Origin: an uncultured Candidatus Hydrogenedens sp.
GTDB lineage: Bacteria > Desulfobacterota_D > UBA1144
Direction of reading: 5' to 3'
Length of the DNA: 64,000 nucleotides
NCBI GenBank assembly: GCA_902609885.1
Contig: CACLTT010000001.1
Location: 62,001 to 126,000, forward strand
Of this stretch, positions 10,623 through 18,815 are shown one piece after another (within the stretch, counting starts at the first letter, position 1; each line of letters begins with the position of its first letter). The notes beneath the pieces were generated by a model. The model was given only the letters and a program-made list of their open reading frames with translations, had not been told where the DNA came from and did not search any database. A program made the translations under genes and the position numbers.

Positions 10623-10811
10623 TTATTTTTCAGATAGCAGCTTGCCACCAACAGACCACTGATTTCTAGGTATTTCATCAATTTGAACATATGTTGATGA
10701 AGGTGGTTTACCTGCTACTATTTCCATTGTTTTAGTTATTTCTTCACAGATCTTTTTTCTCTGTTCATCTGATAGGCTACCACCAACTTTCACGTTAATA
10801 TATGGCATTTT
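10623..10811 (-). CDS. 4-oxalocrotonate tautomerase family protein (62 aa)
   Basis: MPYINVKVGGSLSDEQRKKICEEITKTMEIV...; internal ATG chosen because P follows M (catalytic Pro). Confidence 0.85.
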   Translation of the reverse strand, partial: KMPYINVKVGGSLSDEQRKKICEEITKTMEIVAGKPPSSTYVQIDEIPRNQWSVGGKLLSEK

Positions 10812-11004
10812 AGCACCCGAAAAGCACAATAAATTTTTTGCCACAGCAGTGACATACTTTATCTGGCTTTTCATCCTTATCGTTGTAATGATCGTTTTGT
10901 GAAACAGGAAATAATGCAGCTCCACAATGAGGACACTCTTTATGATACGCAGAAATTGGTTCTAGGATTTGTTTGTTAACTTCTAACTTATTGGTATCAC
11001 TCAT
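10810..11004 (-). CDS. Small zinc-ribbon protein (64 aa)
   Basis: CPHCG...CHCCG; overlaps the tautomerase start by 2 nt. Confidence 0.7.
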   Translation of the reverse strand: MSDTNKLEVNKQILEPISAYHKECPHCGAALFPVSQNDHYNDKDEKPDKVCHCCGKKFIVLFGC

Positions 11005-11020
11005 ACTTTAAGTTTACAAT

Positions 11021-11080
11021 AAAAAAAGCTCCTTTACCAAGATGCCGTCACCCCGTAAATAAACGACCTTGAAGGAGCTT
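11021..11080 (-). ncRNA. Candidate structured leader RNA / sRNA with terminator-like stem
   Basis: AAGCUCCUU...AAGGAGCUUUUUUU with inner CAAG/CUUG and GUCG/CGGC helices, loop UUUAUUUACGGGGUGA; same orientation as and 5' of the 10810-11004 ORF. Confidence 0.65.
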
Positions 11081-11086
11081 AGCTTT

Positions 11087-11114
11087 ATATTAACTAAAAA
11101 TTTTTTTTTGCCAA
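11087..11114 (-). promoter_or_regulatory. Putative sigma-70 promoter for the structured RNA
   Basis: TTGGCA-N16-TAATAT on the minus strand; predicted TSS near 11080, the 5' base of the hairpin. Confidence 0.45.
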
Positions 11115-11161
11115 TTAAATTTAAAAATAAAGAAACTAAGTTTTTCAATTATAATATTTAC

Positions 11162-12508
11162 ATGATCTATGAATGCGTGAAGTGTGGTTTAACCTCTCCA
11201 GTTAAAATGGGAAAATGCCATAAATGTAATGAATGGAACTGTTTTGAAGAAAAAAAAGAGAGCAAAAAAAATAACCTTAAATTATTAGTCTCAAATAAAC
11301 TATCTGACTTAAAGACTCTATCAAATAAGCAGATTGAGTCTTCGATTATTGAAATGGATCGCGTATTAGGTGGTGGATTTACAGTTGGCTCAACTATATT
11401 GCTTGGTGGCGAACCAGGGATTGGCAAGTCAACTTTGGCCTTACAGCTCGCTGCAAATCTTTCCAATTCGAATTCTGTTTTATATGTATCAGCTGAGGAG
11501 TCCATATCTCAAATTAATTTAAGATCAAAACGGCTAGGTATTACATATAATAATTTATTTATTTTGAATGATGCCAGTATAGATCAGATTTTACTTCAAA
11601 TAGAAGATGCAAAGCCGAACATTGTGATAATTGATTCTATTCATGCATTGACGTCAAATGATTTAGATTCTCCATTAGGTTCAATTTCACATCTAAAAAC
11701 ATCTTCTCAAACACTTTCTGAATATTGTAAAAAAAATTCAGTCATATTAGTACTTATATGTCATATCACTAAAGATGGAACTATAGCAGGCCCCAAAACT
11801 CTTGAGCATTTAGTTGATACAGTATTATATTTTGATCAAATTGAGTCTGATGAGCTCAGAATTTTAAGAACAACAAAAAATAGGTTTGGCCCAACTAATG
11901 AGATTGGTATTTTTAAAATGACCGAAAAAGGACTTATTGAGGTATGTGAATCATCAAATATTTTTATTTCTGATAGCACCAATTCTTATCCAGGCACAGC
12001 TATCTCATCAACATTTGAGGGTTCCCGATCTATATTGATAGAGATTCAATCTCTTGTATCGGCTCCAAGCCAGTCTTATGGAAAACGTTATTCTAATGGA
12101 ATAGAAATTAACAGAATAAATATGTTAATAGCAATTCTTGAGAAGTTTTCAAAAATCACTTTCAACGATAAAGATATTTTTGTAAACGTCTCTAAGGGAG
12201 TAAAGGTTAAAGATCCATCTGTAGATTTAGCAATTATTGCTGCACTCTTATCAAGTTTTAAGGATTTAACAATTCCTCTAGATAATGTCTTCATTGGCGA
12301 AGTAGGACTAGGAGGAGAAGTCAAGACTGTCACAAAAATTGAAAAAAGAATAAAGGAATTTGAAAGAATGGGTTTTAAAAAATGTTTTATACCTTATCAG
12401 TCTCTTGCTCAATCTAAAAGTTTGGAAAGATATTCTTCAAATCAGATGAAATTAATTTCTATCAATAATATAAACGAGCTTAACCAATATATTGGTGAAG
12501 TTGAATGA
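11162..12508 (+). CDS. radA: DNA repair protein RadA
   Basis: MIYECVKCG...GKCHKCNEWN zinc finger, GGEPGIGKSTLALQLA; start moved from the track's 11069 to the ATG at 11162. Confidence 0.93.
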   Translation: MIYECVKCGLTSPVKMGKCHKCNEWNCFEEKKESKKNNLKLLVSNKLSDLKTLSNKQIESSIIEMDRVLGGGFTVGSTILLGGEPGIGKSTLALQLAANLSNSNSVLYVSAEESISQINLRSKRLGITYNNLFILNDASIDQILLQIEDAKPNIVIIDSIHALTSNDLDSPLGSISHLKTSSQTLSEYCKKNSVILVLICHITKDGTIAGPKTLEHLVDTVLYFDQIESDELRILRTTKNRFGPTNEIGIFKMTEKGLIEVCESSNIFISDSTNSYPGTAISSTFEGSRSILIEIQSLVSAPSQSYGKRYSNGIEINRINMLIAILEKFSKITFNDKDIFVNVSKGVKVKDPSVDLAIIAALLSSFKDLTIPLDNVFIGEVGLGGEVKTVTKIEKRIKEFERMGFKKCFIPYQSLAQSKSLERYSSNQMKLISINNINELNQYIGEVE

Positions 12509-13281
12509 AGATTGGAATTTTTGATTCAGGTATTGGGGGTCTGACAGTATTTAGACAATTGATGAAAAAGTTACCAAATAATGATTATGTTTATCTTGGA
12601 GATACAGCGAGACTACCTTATGGAATAAAATCTAGAAAAACAGTTATTGAATATTCTATAAAAAATACACAGTTTTTAATAAATAAAGGATGTGATTTAA
12701 TTGTCATTGCTTGCAATACAGCTTCTGCTTTTGCGGATGATACTTTAAGAAAAAAATTTAATGTACCAATTTTTAATGTTATAGATTCAGGTGTTTCTGC
12801 AGTAAAAGATTCTGGCATACGGAATATCGGAATTATTGCGACTCCCTCAACCATTGATAGTAAAACTTACAGCAATAGATTGAAGAAGGTGAAAAACATA
12901 AAAAAAATTATTAGCAAGCAATGTCCAATATTTGTTCCTATAGTAGAAGAGGGTCTTAAGTCTAAAGGATATATTGACCAAATTATTAATGAAAATCTTA
13001 ATATTTTCAAAAGAAATAAAATTGATGGCTTAATACTTGGTTGTACGCATTATCCAATCTTAAAGGGAAAAATTAAAAAATTTTTAGGTCCAAATGTAAA
13101 AATATTTGATTCTTCAGTTGAAATAGCGAAATCCATAAAGATTCAACTTGGTTTAACAAAAAAAAATAAAAGTCTTAAAAAAGAAGTGTATCTTACAGAT
13201 GGATCTAAATATTTTAAGACAGCATTAAGAAGTATGTTTAATAATGTAAATTTTAATGTGAAAATAATTGATATCAGGTAA
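12505..13281 (+). CDS. murI: Glutamate racemase
   Basis: IGIFDSGIGGLTVFRQL, ACNTASA, LGCTHYPIL. Confidence 0.95.
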   Translation: MKIGIFDSGIGGLTVFRQLMKKLPNNDYVYLGDTARLPYGIKSRKTVIEYSIKNTQFLINKGCDLIVIACNTASAFADDTLRKKFNVPIFNVIDSGVSAVKDSGIRNIGIIATPSTIDSKTYSNRLKKVKNIKKIISKQCPIFVPIVEEGLKSKGYIDQIINENLNIFKRNKIDGLILGCTHYPILKGKIKKFLGPNVKIFDSSVEIAKSIKIQLGLTKKNKSLKKEVYLTDGSKYFKTALRSMFNNVNFNVKIIDIR

Positions 13282-13302
13282 GAATCTCCTACCTGATATC
13301 AA
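13268..13302. terminator. Perfect inverted repeat between convergent murI and etfA
   Basis: TTGATATCAGGTA-9 nt-TACCTGATATCAA, overlapping the murI stop; weak U-tracts. Confidence 0.6.
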
Positions 13303-13307
13303 ACTTG

Positions 13308-14282
13308 TTATCCTAATTTTTTAATTTCATCAGTCAACACTGGAAGTACATCAAACAAGTCACCACAAATACCATAATCACATTTTTGAAAAATTGGCGC
13401 ATCCGGATCTTTATTGATAGCAACTATAACTTTGGAAGAGCCCATACCAGCATAATGTTGAACAGAGCCTGAAATTCCTACAGCAACATACAAATTAGGT
13501 GATACGACTTTTCCGGTCTGACCAACTTGCATCTCGTAGGGAACCCATCCTGAATCAACTGCTGCCCTTGATGCACCTGCACCTGCTCCAATTGAATCAG
13601 CAAGATCATAAACAATTTTAAAATTATCGCCATTAGCCATTCCACGACCGCCTGAAACAATTTTATCTGCCTCTGTTAGTTCAGGCCTTTCTTTAGGAAT
13701 AATTTTAGTTTCTATTACTTTATAATTGTCATCTACTGGTAGATCGACTGTTTCAGACACTACTTCGGGACTTCCAGATCCTTCAATAGGCTTAAATGCA
13801 TTAAGTCTAATTGTAGCAATCATTGGTTTTACATCATGAAAACTTACTGTTGCTATAGATTTGCCTGAATATTTATATCTTTTAACTTGAAGAGCTGATT
13901 CAGAACTAATATCTATATCAATTGCATCAATTGTAAGACCAGCGCCTGTTCTTGAAGCCACTCTAGGTAGATAATCTTGATTCTTTAAAGTGTTTCCACC
14001 TAATACAATATCAGGATTATTCTTTTTAATAATTTCTGAAAGTGCAGTTGCATATAAAGATGGATTAAAATCTTTTAATACAGGGTTTTCTACTTTATAA
14101 AACTTTTCAGCTCCATATTTACCAAGATCATCTTCAATGGCACCTGAACTTTCACCTATAAAAACTGCACATATTGTTGAACTATTTTTCTCTTTTAATT
14201 TTGATGCAGCAGCTAGAACTTCATAAGTAACATTACGTACTTTATCCTGTGCTGTATCAACTAATACCCAAATTTCACTCAT
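13308..14282 (-). CDS. etfA: Electron transfer flavoprotein alpha subunit
   Basis: VSGGRGM...YVAVGISGSVQHYAGMGSSKVIVAINKDPDAPIFQ. Confidence 0.95.
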   Translation of the reverse strand: MSEIWVLVDTAQDKVRNVTYEVLAAASKLKEKNSSTICAVFIGESSGAIEDDLGKYGAEKFYKVENPVLKDFNPSLYATALSEIIKKNNPDIVLGGNTLKNQDYLPRVASRTGAGLTIDAIDIDISSESALQVKRYKYSGKSIATVSFHDVKPMIATIRLNAFKPIEGSGSPEVVSETVDLPVDDNYKVIETKIIPKERPELTEADKIVSGGRGMANGDNFKIVYDLADSIGAGAGASRAAVDSGWVPYEMQVGQTGKVVSPNLYVAVGISGSVQHYAGMGSSKVIVAINKDPDAPIFQKCDYGICGDLFDVLPVLTDEIKKLG

Positions 14283-14292
14283 ATTTTTCTCC

Positions 14293-15105
14293 TTATATAA
14301 TTTTTGCTTCTTCTCTTAATAATTTAGCAAGTTCAGAAGATGCTTGTTGAACATCGTTACCTTCAATAACTTTTAAACTACGAGTTATTGTTGGTATTTC
14401 TATTGAATCTGTTTTTACTCTTGAGCCTGCTACACCCAAAGCGTCTGCAGATATACCAATTTCATCAGAATTGATATCTCCTGGACCGACCTCTTCACAA
14501 GGTTTTTTCTTAGCTTTCATAATACCTGGTAAGGAAGCATATCTTGGCTCATTAATTCCCTGCTCAACAGTTATGATTGCAGGAAGTTTGAGCTCCCTGA
14601 TTTCCTCTCCGCCTTCAATATTAGAAGTTACTTTGGCAGTTTTAGAGCCTTCATCCACTTCAACCTTAGATGCTAATGTTGCTTGTGGAATTCCTAACTC
14701 TTCTGCTACTTGAACAGGAACTTGATTAGATTCTTCATCAATCCATTTTTTTCCTGCAATAATTAAATCTATGTCTCCCAATGATTTAATTTTGGAGCCT
14801 ATGACTTTCCCCAATGCATAAGAATCCATATCTGCAAAGGAATCATCTTTAATATGAACTCCACTATCTCCACCCATAGCTAGAGCTGTTCTTATTGCAT
14901 CAACAGAGCGGTCAGCTCCTACTGTAAGTACTACGACTTCAGCTCCAGTTTTTTCTTTTATTTGTACTGCTTCTTCTACAGCATATTCATCAAAAGGATT
15001 TAAAATCCATTTAATATCATCAGTCTGTATCCCATTTCCTGAAGAATTAGCTTGAATTTTTGCTTCAGTGTCAGGAGTTTGCCTAACAATTACTAGAATT
15101 TTCAA
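14293..15105 (-). CDS. etfB: Electron transfer flavoprotein beta subunit (TTG start)
   Basis: (TTG)KILVIVRQTPD..., NPFDEYAVEEA; AGGGGG RBS just upstream of the TTG. Confidence 0.93.
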   Translation of the reverse strand: MKILVIVRQTPDTEAKIQANSSGNGIQTDDIKWILNPFDEYAVEEAVQIKEKTGAEVVVLTVGADRSVDAIRTALAMGGDSGVHIKDDSFADMDSYALGKVIGSKIKSLGDIDLIIAGKKWIDEESNQVPVQVAEELGIPQATLASKVEVDEGSKTAKVTSNIEGGEEIRELKLPAIITVEQGINEPRYASLPGIMKAKKKPCEEVGPGDINSDEIGISADALGVAGSRVKTDSIEIPTITRSLKVIEGNDVQQASSELAKLLREEAKII

Positions 15106-15184
15106 TTTTTTCCCCCTTGGACTTAAAAAGTACCAAGGAAATTTTAAGTAATAGAGGATTAAAGTCAAGATATAAAAGAGCTTT

Positions 15185-15787
15185 TTATATTTTTCTTCTA
15201 TCTGTTATAGCTTTTGCAAGGGTATTTTTATCAATATAGTCAACCTCAGAGCCTAAAGGCATTCCAATTGCAATTCTAGATATGTTTTTACAATAATTTT
15301 GAATTTGTTCTTTTATGAATTGTGCAGTGAATTCACCATCATTTGTTGGATCGGTTGCTAAAATTATTTCATTGAATTTAGATTTTTTAATTCTACTAAC
15401 CAATCTTTCAATCTGTAAATCTTCAGGTTTAATACCTTTTGGAACTGATAAAAGACCTTGTAATACATGGTATTGCCCTTTATATTCGCCACTCTTTTCA
15501 ATTGATAACATATCAAACATATTTTCAACAATACAAAGTATTTTTGAATCCCTAGAATTATCATTACATATACAATAGTTGTTAAAAATAAAGTTATTGC
15601 AAGTTTTACAAACTTTAACTTTTTTTCTTGCTTCAACCATTGATTTTGCAATTTCTAAAGTAAGGTTAGGGGGGTTTTTCATAAGAAAAAGAGCCAATCT
15701 TGAAGCTGTTTTTTCACCTATACTAGGAAACTTGGACAAAGATTCTATCAATTCATCAAATTCTTTACCTAAAATTTTATTTTTCAT
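15185..15787 (-). CDS. recR: Recombination protein RecR
   Basis: LSKFPSIGEKTASRLALFL, CIVENMFDML, LATDPTNDGEFTAQFI. Confidence 0.95.
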   Translation of the reverse strand: MKNKILGKEFDELIESLSKFPSIGEKTASRLALFLMKNPPNLTLEIAKSMVEARKKVKVCKTCNNFIFNNYCICNDNSRDSKILCIVENMFDMLSIEKSGEYKGQYHVLQGLLSVPKGIKPEDLQIERLVSRIKKSKFNEIILATDPTNDGEFTAQFIKEQIQNYCKNISRIAIGMPLGSEVDYIDKNTLAKAITDRRKI

Positions 15788-15792
15788 ATAAT

Positions 15793-16122
15793 TTATAAAA
15801 GGCCTGGAGGAATACCCATAGAGGATGCAACTTCCCCCATTTTATTTTTAATTTTTTCTTTTCCTTTATCTAATGCTTCATTAACTGCAGCTTGAATTAA
15901 ATCCTCTAGCATATCTTTATCGCCAGACTCCAAAACCTCATTTTCTATATGAATAGATGTTATTTCTCCTTTAGCTTTAGCCTTAACTTTCACCATTCCT
16001 CCACCAGAAGTAGTTTCCACAATTTCATTTCCTGCATCCTCTTGAATCTCTTCCATTTGCTTCTTCATTTTTTCTGCTTGCTTCATCATGGTTTTCATGT
16101 TTAAGTTTCCAGGCATTTTCAT
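15793..16122 (-). CDS. ybaB: YbaB/EbfC nucleoid-associated protein
   Basis: MMKQAEKMKKQMEEIQE...GGGMVKVKAKAKGEITSIHIENEVL; between dnaX and recR. Confidence 0.92.
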   Translation of the reverse strand: MKMPGNLNMKTMMKQAEKMKKQMEEIQEDAGNEIVETTSGGGMVKVKAKAKGEITSIHIENEVLESGDKDMLEDLIQAAVNEALDKGKEKIKNKMGEVASSMGIPPGLL

Positions 16123-17474
16123 TCTTGATTCTCCTTTTCTATTTCTAAAATTCTACAATCAAATGTATCAAAAAGACTTTTAATTGACTCTGACTCGAAT
16201 AGTTTATCTTTATTTTCCTTTAAATTGAAGGCTTCCTCTTCAACATGAGGCTCAACTGTTAAACTATTCTTTTCCTCTCCATTAGATTTTTCAGCATTAT
16301 TTATCTTTGATTTCTCAAGTTCTTTTTTTTTATACAAATTATCATTATTTATATTTTTAACTTTTTTTTTTGGCTCTTCTTCACTAATTGTTTCGAAACT
16401 AATGAAGTCAGAAATTAAACACAATTTTATAATTGTAGTCTCGGCAGAAATTTTAATATTTGGACTTTTGATTATAGAATTATATGAGCTAATTAAATTA
16501 TCAAAAATATTTTCAAATTCATGTACCGAGAAATCTTTAAATTTTGTTAAAATATTTTCATTTATTTTCTCTATTGTTGAATCTTCACTATCTATTTTCA
16601 ATTTTGCATAAATTAGGCTTCTGAAAAAAAACATTAAGGATAAAATAAATTTTTTAATGTCATATCCTTTTGAGCAAATTTCTGAAAATAATTCTATGCT
16701 ATCTTTTACATTTCCATTCAATATTTTAGTTGATATTAAATATATTGTTTCTTTAGGTGTTATACCTAATTTAGAAATAGCATTTTTATACTTAATATCT
16801 TTATTTAAAGAGTTTGATAATAATTCTAAAATACTTAACGAATCTCTAGCTGATCCATTTGCTTCGTTGGCCAAAAGCTTTATAGAATCCTCATCTATTT
16901 TTATGTTTTCTCGGTTACAGACTTTTTTTATTAAATCTTCAATTTTACTTGAATTTAGATTTGTGAAACTTATTAGCTGACATCTAGACGATATTGTAAT
17001 AGGAATTTTTTCAACCTCTGTTGTTGCTAATATAAAAATAGTATTGTCGCTAGGCTCCTCTAGCGTTTTTAATAATGCATTAAATGCGGCTTTAGATAAC
17101 ATATGTGCTTCATCTATAATAAATACTTTGTATTTACATTTTAGTGAAGAATATTGAGATATATCTATAACATCTCGAATTTGATCAACCCCATTATTTG
17201 AAGCAGCATCAATTTCTATAACATCTAAAGACTTTCCACCATCTATATCATCACCAATTTGTGGATTGCTATTTATTTCTTCAGAATTAATGGCCTTTGC
17301 AAATATTCTTGCCATTGAAGTTTTACCAATACCTCTTCCACCACAGAATATTAAAGCATGAGGTATTGAGTTATTTTTAATAAAGCTTTCTAAAATAGAA
17401 ACGGGTGTTTCTTGACCGATAACGTCACGGAAATTCTTAGGCCTATATTTTCTTGCTAAAACTACATATGACAT
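16119..17474 (-). CDS. dnaX: DNA polymerase III subunit gamma/tau
   Basis: MSYVVLARKYRPKNFRDVIGQE, GGRGIGKTSMARIFAKA, IIDEAHMLSKAAFNALLKTLEEP. Confidence 0.95.
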   Translation of the reverse strand: MSYVVLARKYRPKNFRDVIGQETPVSILESFIKNNSIPHALIFCGGRGIGKTSMARIFAKAINSEEINSNPQIGDDIDGGKSLDVIEIDAASNNGVDQIRDVIDISQYSSLKCKYKVFIIDEAHMLSKAAFNALLKTLEEPSDNTIFILATTEVEKIPITISSRCQLISFTNLNSSKIEDLIKKVCNRENIKIDEDSIKLLANEANGSARDSLSILELLSNSLNKDIKYKNAISKLGITPKETIYLISTKILNGNVKDSIELFSEICSKGYDIKKFILSLMFFFRSLIYAKLKIDSEDSTIEKINENILTKFKDFSVHEFENIFDNLISSYNSIIKSPNIKISAETTIIKLCLISDFISFETISEEEPKKKVKNINNDNLYKKKELEKSKINNAEKSNGEEKNSLTVEPHVEEEAFNLKENKDKLFESESIKSLFDTFDCRILEIEKENQE

Positions 17475-17481
17475 AACTTTT

Positions 17482-17549
17482 TCCAGGCCGGCTTGTTACC
17501 GTTGCTACATTTCTGTCCTGGCGGAGTTCACAAGCCGACGAAAATTCTT
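17482..17549 (-). ncRNA. ffs: Small SRP RNA (4.5S)
   Basis: GGCUUGUGAACUCCGCCAGGACAGAAAUGUAGCAACGGUAACAAGCC: terminal helix, AGCAACGG asymmetric loop, GAAA tetraloop. Confidence 0.9.
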
Positions 17550-17636
17550 CGGAGAGTGTGGGATTCGAACCCACGAGAGGGTTGAACCTCTACACGCTTT
17601 CCAAGCGTGCGCCTTCGGCCACTCGGCCAACTCTCC
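17550..17636 (-). tRNA. tRNA-Ser (GGA)
   Basis: GGAGAGTTGGCCGAGTGGCCGAAGGCGCACGCTTGGAAAGCGTG...GGTTCGAATCCCACACTCTCCG. Confidence 0.96.
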
Positions 17637-17713
17637 AATAAATTAATATTAACATTTTTAAGAAAATTAGTTTATTAATATTATTTGTATTTAATTCAGG
17701 TAAATTTTGAATA

Positions 17714-18256
17714 ATGAAAAAATGGATAATTAAAGAAAAAGAATTTTTAAAAAATCTTAAAATATTTAATCTTTTTAAATATAAATTACAATCTCCATAC
17801 AAAAAAAAAGAAAAATCTTTTGATTTTTATGTGTTCAATTCCCCTGATTGGATTAATATTTTACCAATAACAGAAAATAGTGAAGTTGTGTTTGTTCAGC
17901 AATATAGAGCTGGAACTAACTCTATAACATTGGAGCTGCCAGGGGGTATGATTGACCCTGGTGAAAGTGTCTTGTCGTCAGCGAAAAGAGAACTGTTTGA
18001 AGAAACAGGTTACAAGTCTAAGAGCTGGAGAAAATTAGGATATGTTCATCCTAACCCCGCAATTATGAATAATTCATGCCATACTTTTTTGGCAGAAAAT
18101 GTAGAATTAATATCGGAACCTCAAAATGCTGGAAGTGAATATACCCAAGTCAAAAAATATCCTTTAGATCAACTCGAGAGTTTGATTGTAAAGAAAAAAA
18201 TTTCTCATTCCTTGGTAATTAATGCAATTTATTGGTATAAAATAATAAATAAATAA
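17714..18256 (+). CDS. NUDIX hydrolase (ADP-ribose pyrophosphatase-like)
   Basis: LPGGMIDPGESVLSSAKRELFEETGY Nudix box. Confidence 0.9.
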   Translation: MKKWIIKEKEFLKNLKIFNLFKYKLQSPYKKKEKSFDFYVFNSPDWINILPITENSEVVFVQQYRAGTNSITLELPGGMIDPGESVLSSAKRELFEETGYKSKSWRKLGYVHPNPAIMNNSCHTFLAENVELISEPQNAGSEYTQVKKYPLDQLESLIVKKKISHSLVINAIYWYKIINK

Positions 18257-18340
18257 GGGCGAGTGGCGGAACTGGTAGACGCGGTGGCCTCAAAAGCCAT
18301 TGAATTTCGATTCGTAAGGGTTCAAGTCCCTTTTCGCCCA
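18257..18340 (+). tRNA. tRNA-Leu (CAA)
   Basis: GGGCGAGTGGCGGAACTGGTAGACGCGGTGGCCTCAAAAGCC...GGTTCAAGTCCCTTTTCGCCCA. Confidence 0.96.
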
Positions 18341-18365
18341 TATTAAATTATGTATTATATAAACA

Positions 18366-18815
18366 ATGGATATTAAAAAGTTTCTTGATATAAAATTTCT
18401 TGTTTTCTTATTTTTTACACTGGATGGAAGAATAAAAAGAAGAACCTGGTGGTATTCTCAAATTTTTCTTATTATTGTAGGAATATTAATATTAATACCT
18501 ATAGGAAGTATCTTAGAAGCCCTTGATTGGCAAGACCCTGAATTAGAAAAATTTGTTCAATTCTTTGTTTTAATAATTTCTTTTTTGGCTGTTTTTTTAG
18601 ACTCTAAGAGACTTCAAGATAGATCAATAAATGGTTTAGTTGCCGTTATCCCATACATATTATCCGTTCCTTATCAATTTGGACTTATATCGGATTCGAT
18701 TCTACAGTTTTATGTTTTAGTTGTATTAGCGGCAAGAATTTATATATTTGTAAATGCTGGATTTTTAAAAGGTGATGATGGCGATAATAAATATGGCCCA
18801 GAACCTGAACATTAA
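18366..18815 (+). CDS. DUF805-like small membrane protein
   Basis: FFTLDGRIKRRTWWYSQIFLI, several TM segments, LDSKRLQDRS. Confidence 0.75.
   Translation: MDIKKFLDIKFLVFLFFTLDGRIKRRTWWYSQIFLIIVGILILIPIGSILEALDWQDPELEKFVQFFVLIISFLAVFLDSKRLQDRSINGLVAVIPYILSVPYQFGLISDSILQFYVLVVLAARIYIFVNAGFLKGDDGDNKYGPEPEH

Noticed and set aside
15364-15651. Overlapping ORF of 95 aa in recR on the same strand
   Set aside because: Alternative frame of recR; no independent support
17590-17802. Minus ORF ending ...YWRVGRVAEGARLESV
   Set aside because: Translation of the tRNA-Ser gene and flank; typical spurious ORF, and antisense to the NUDIX start
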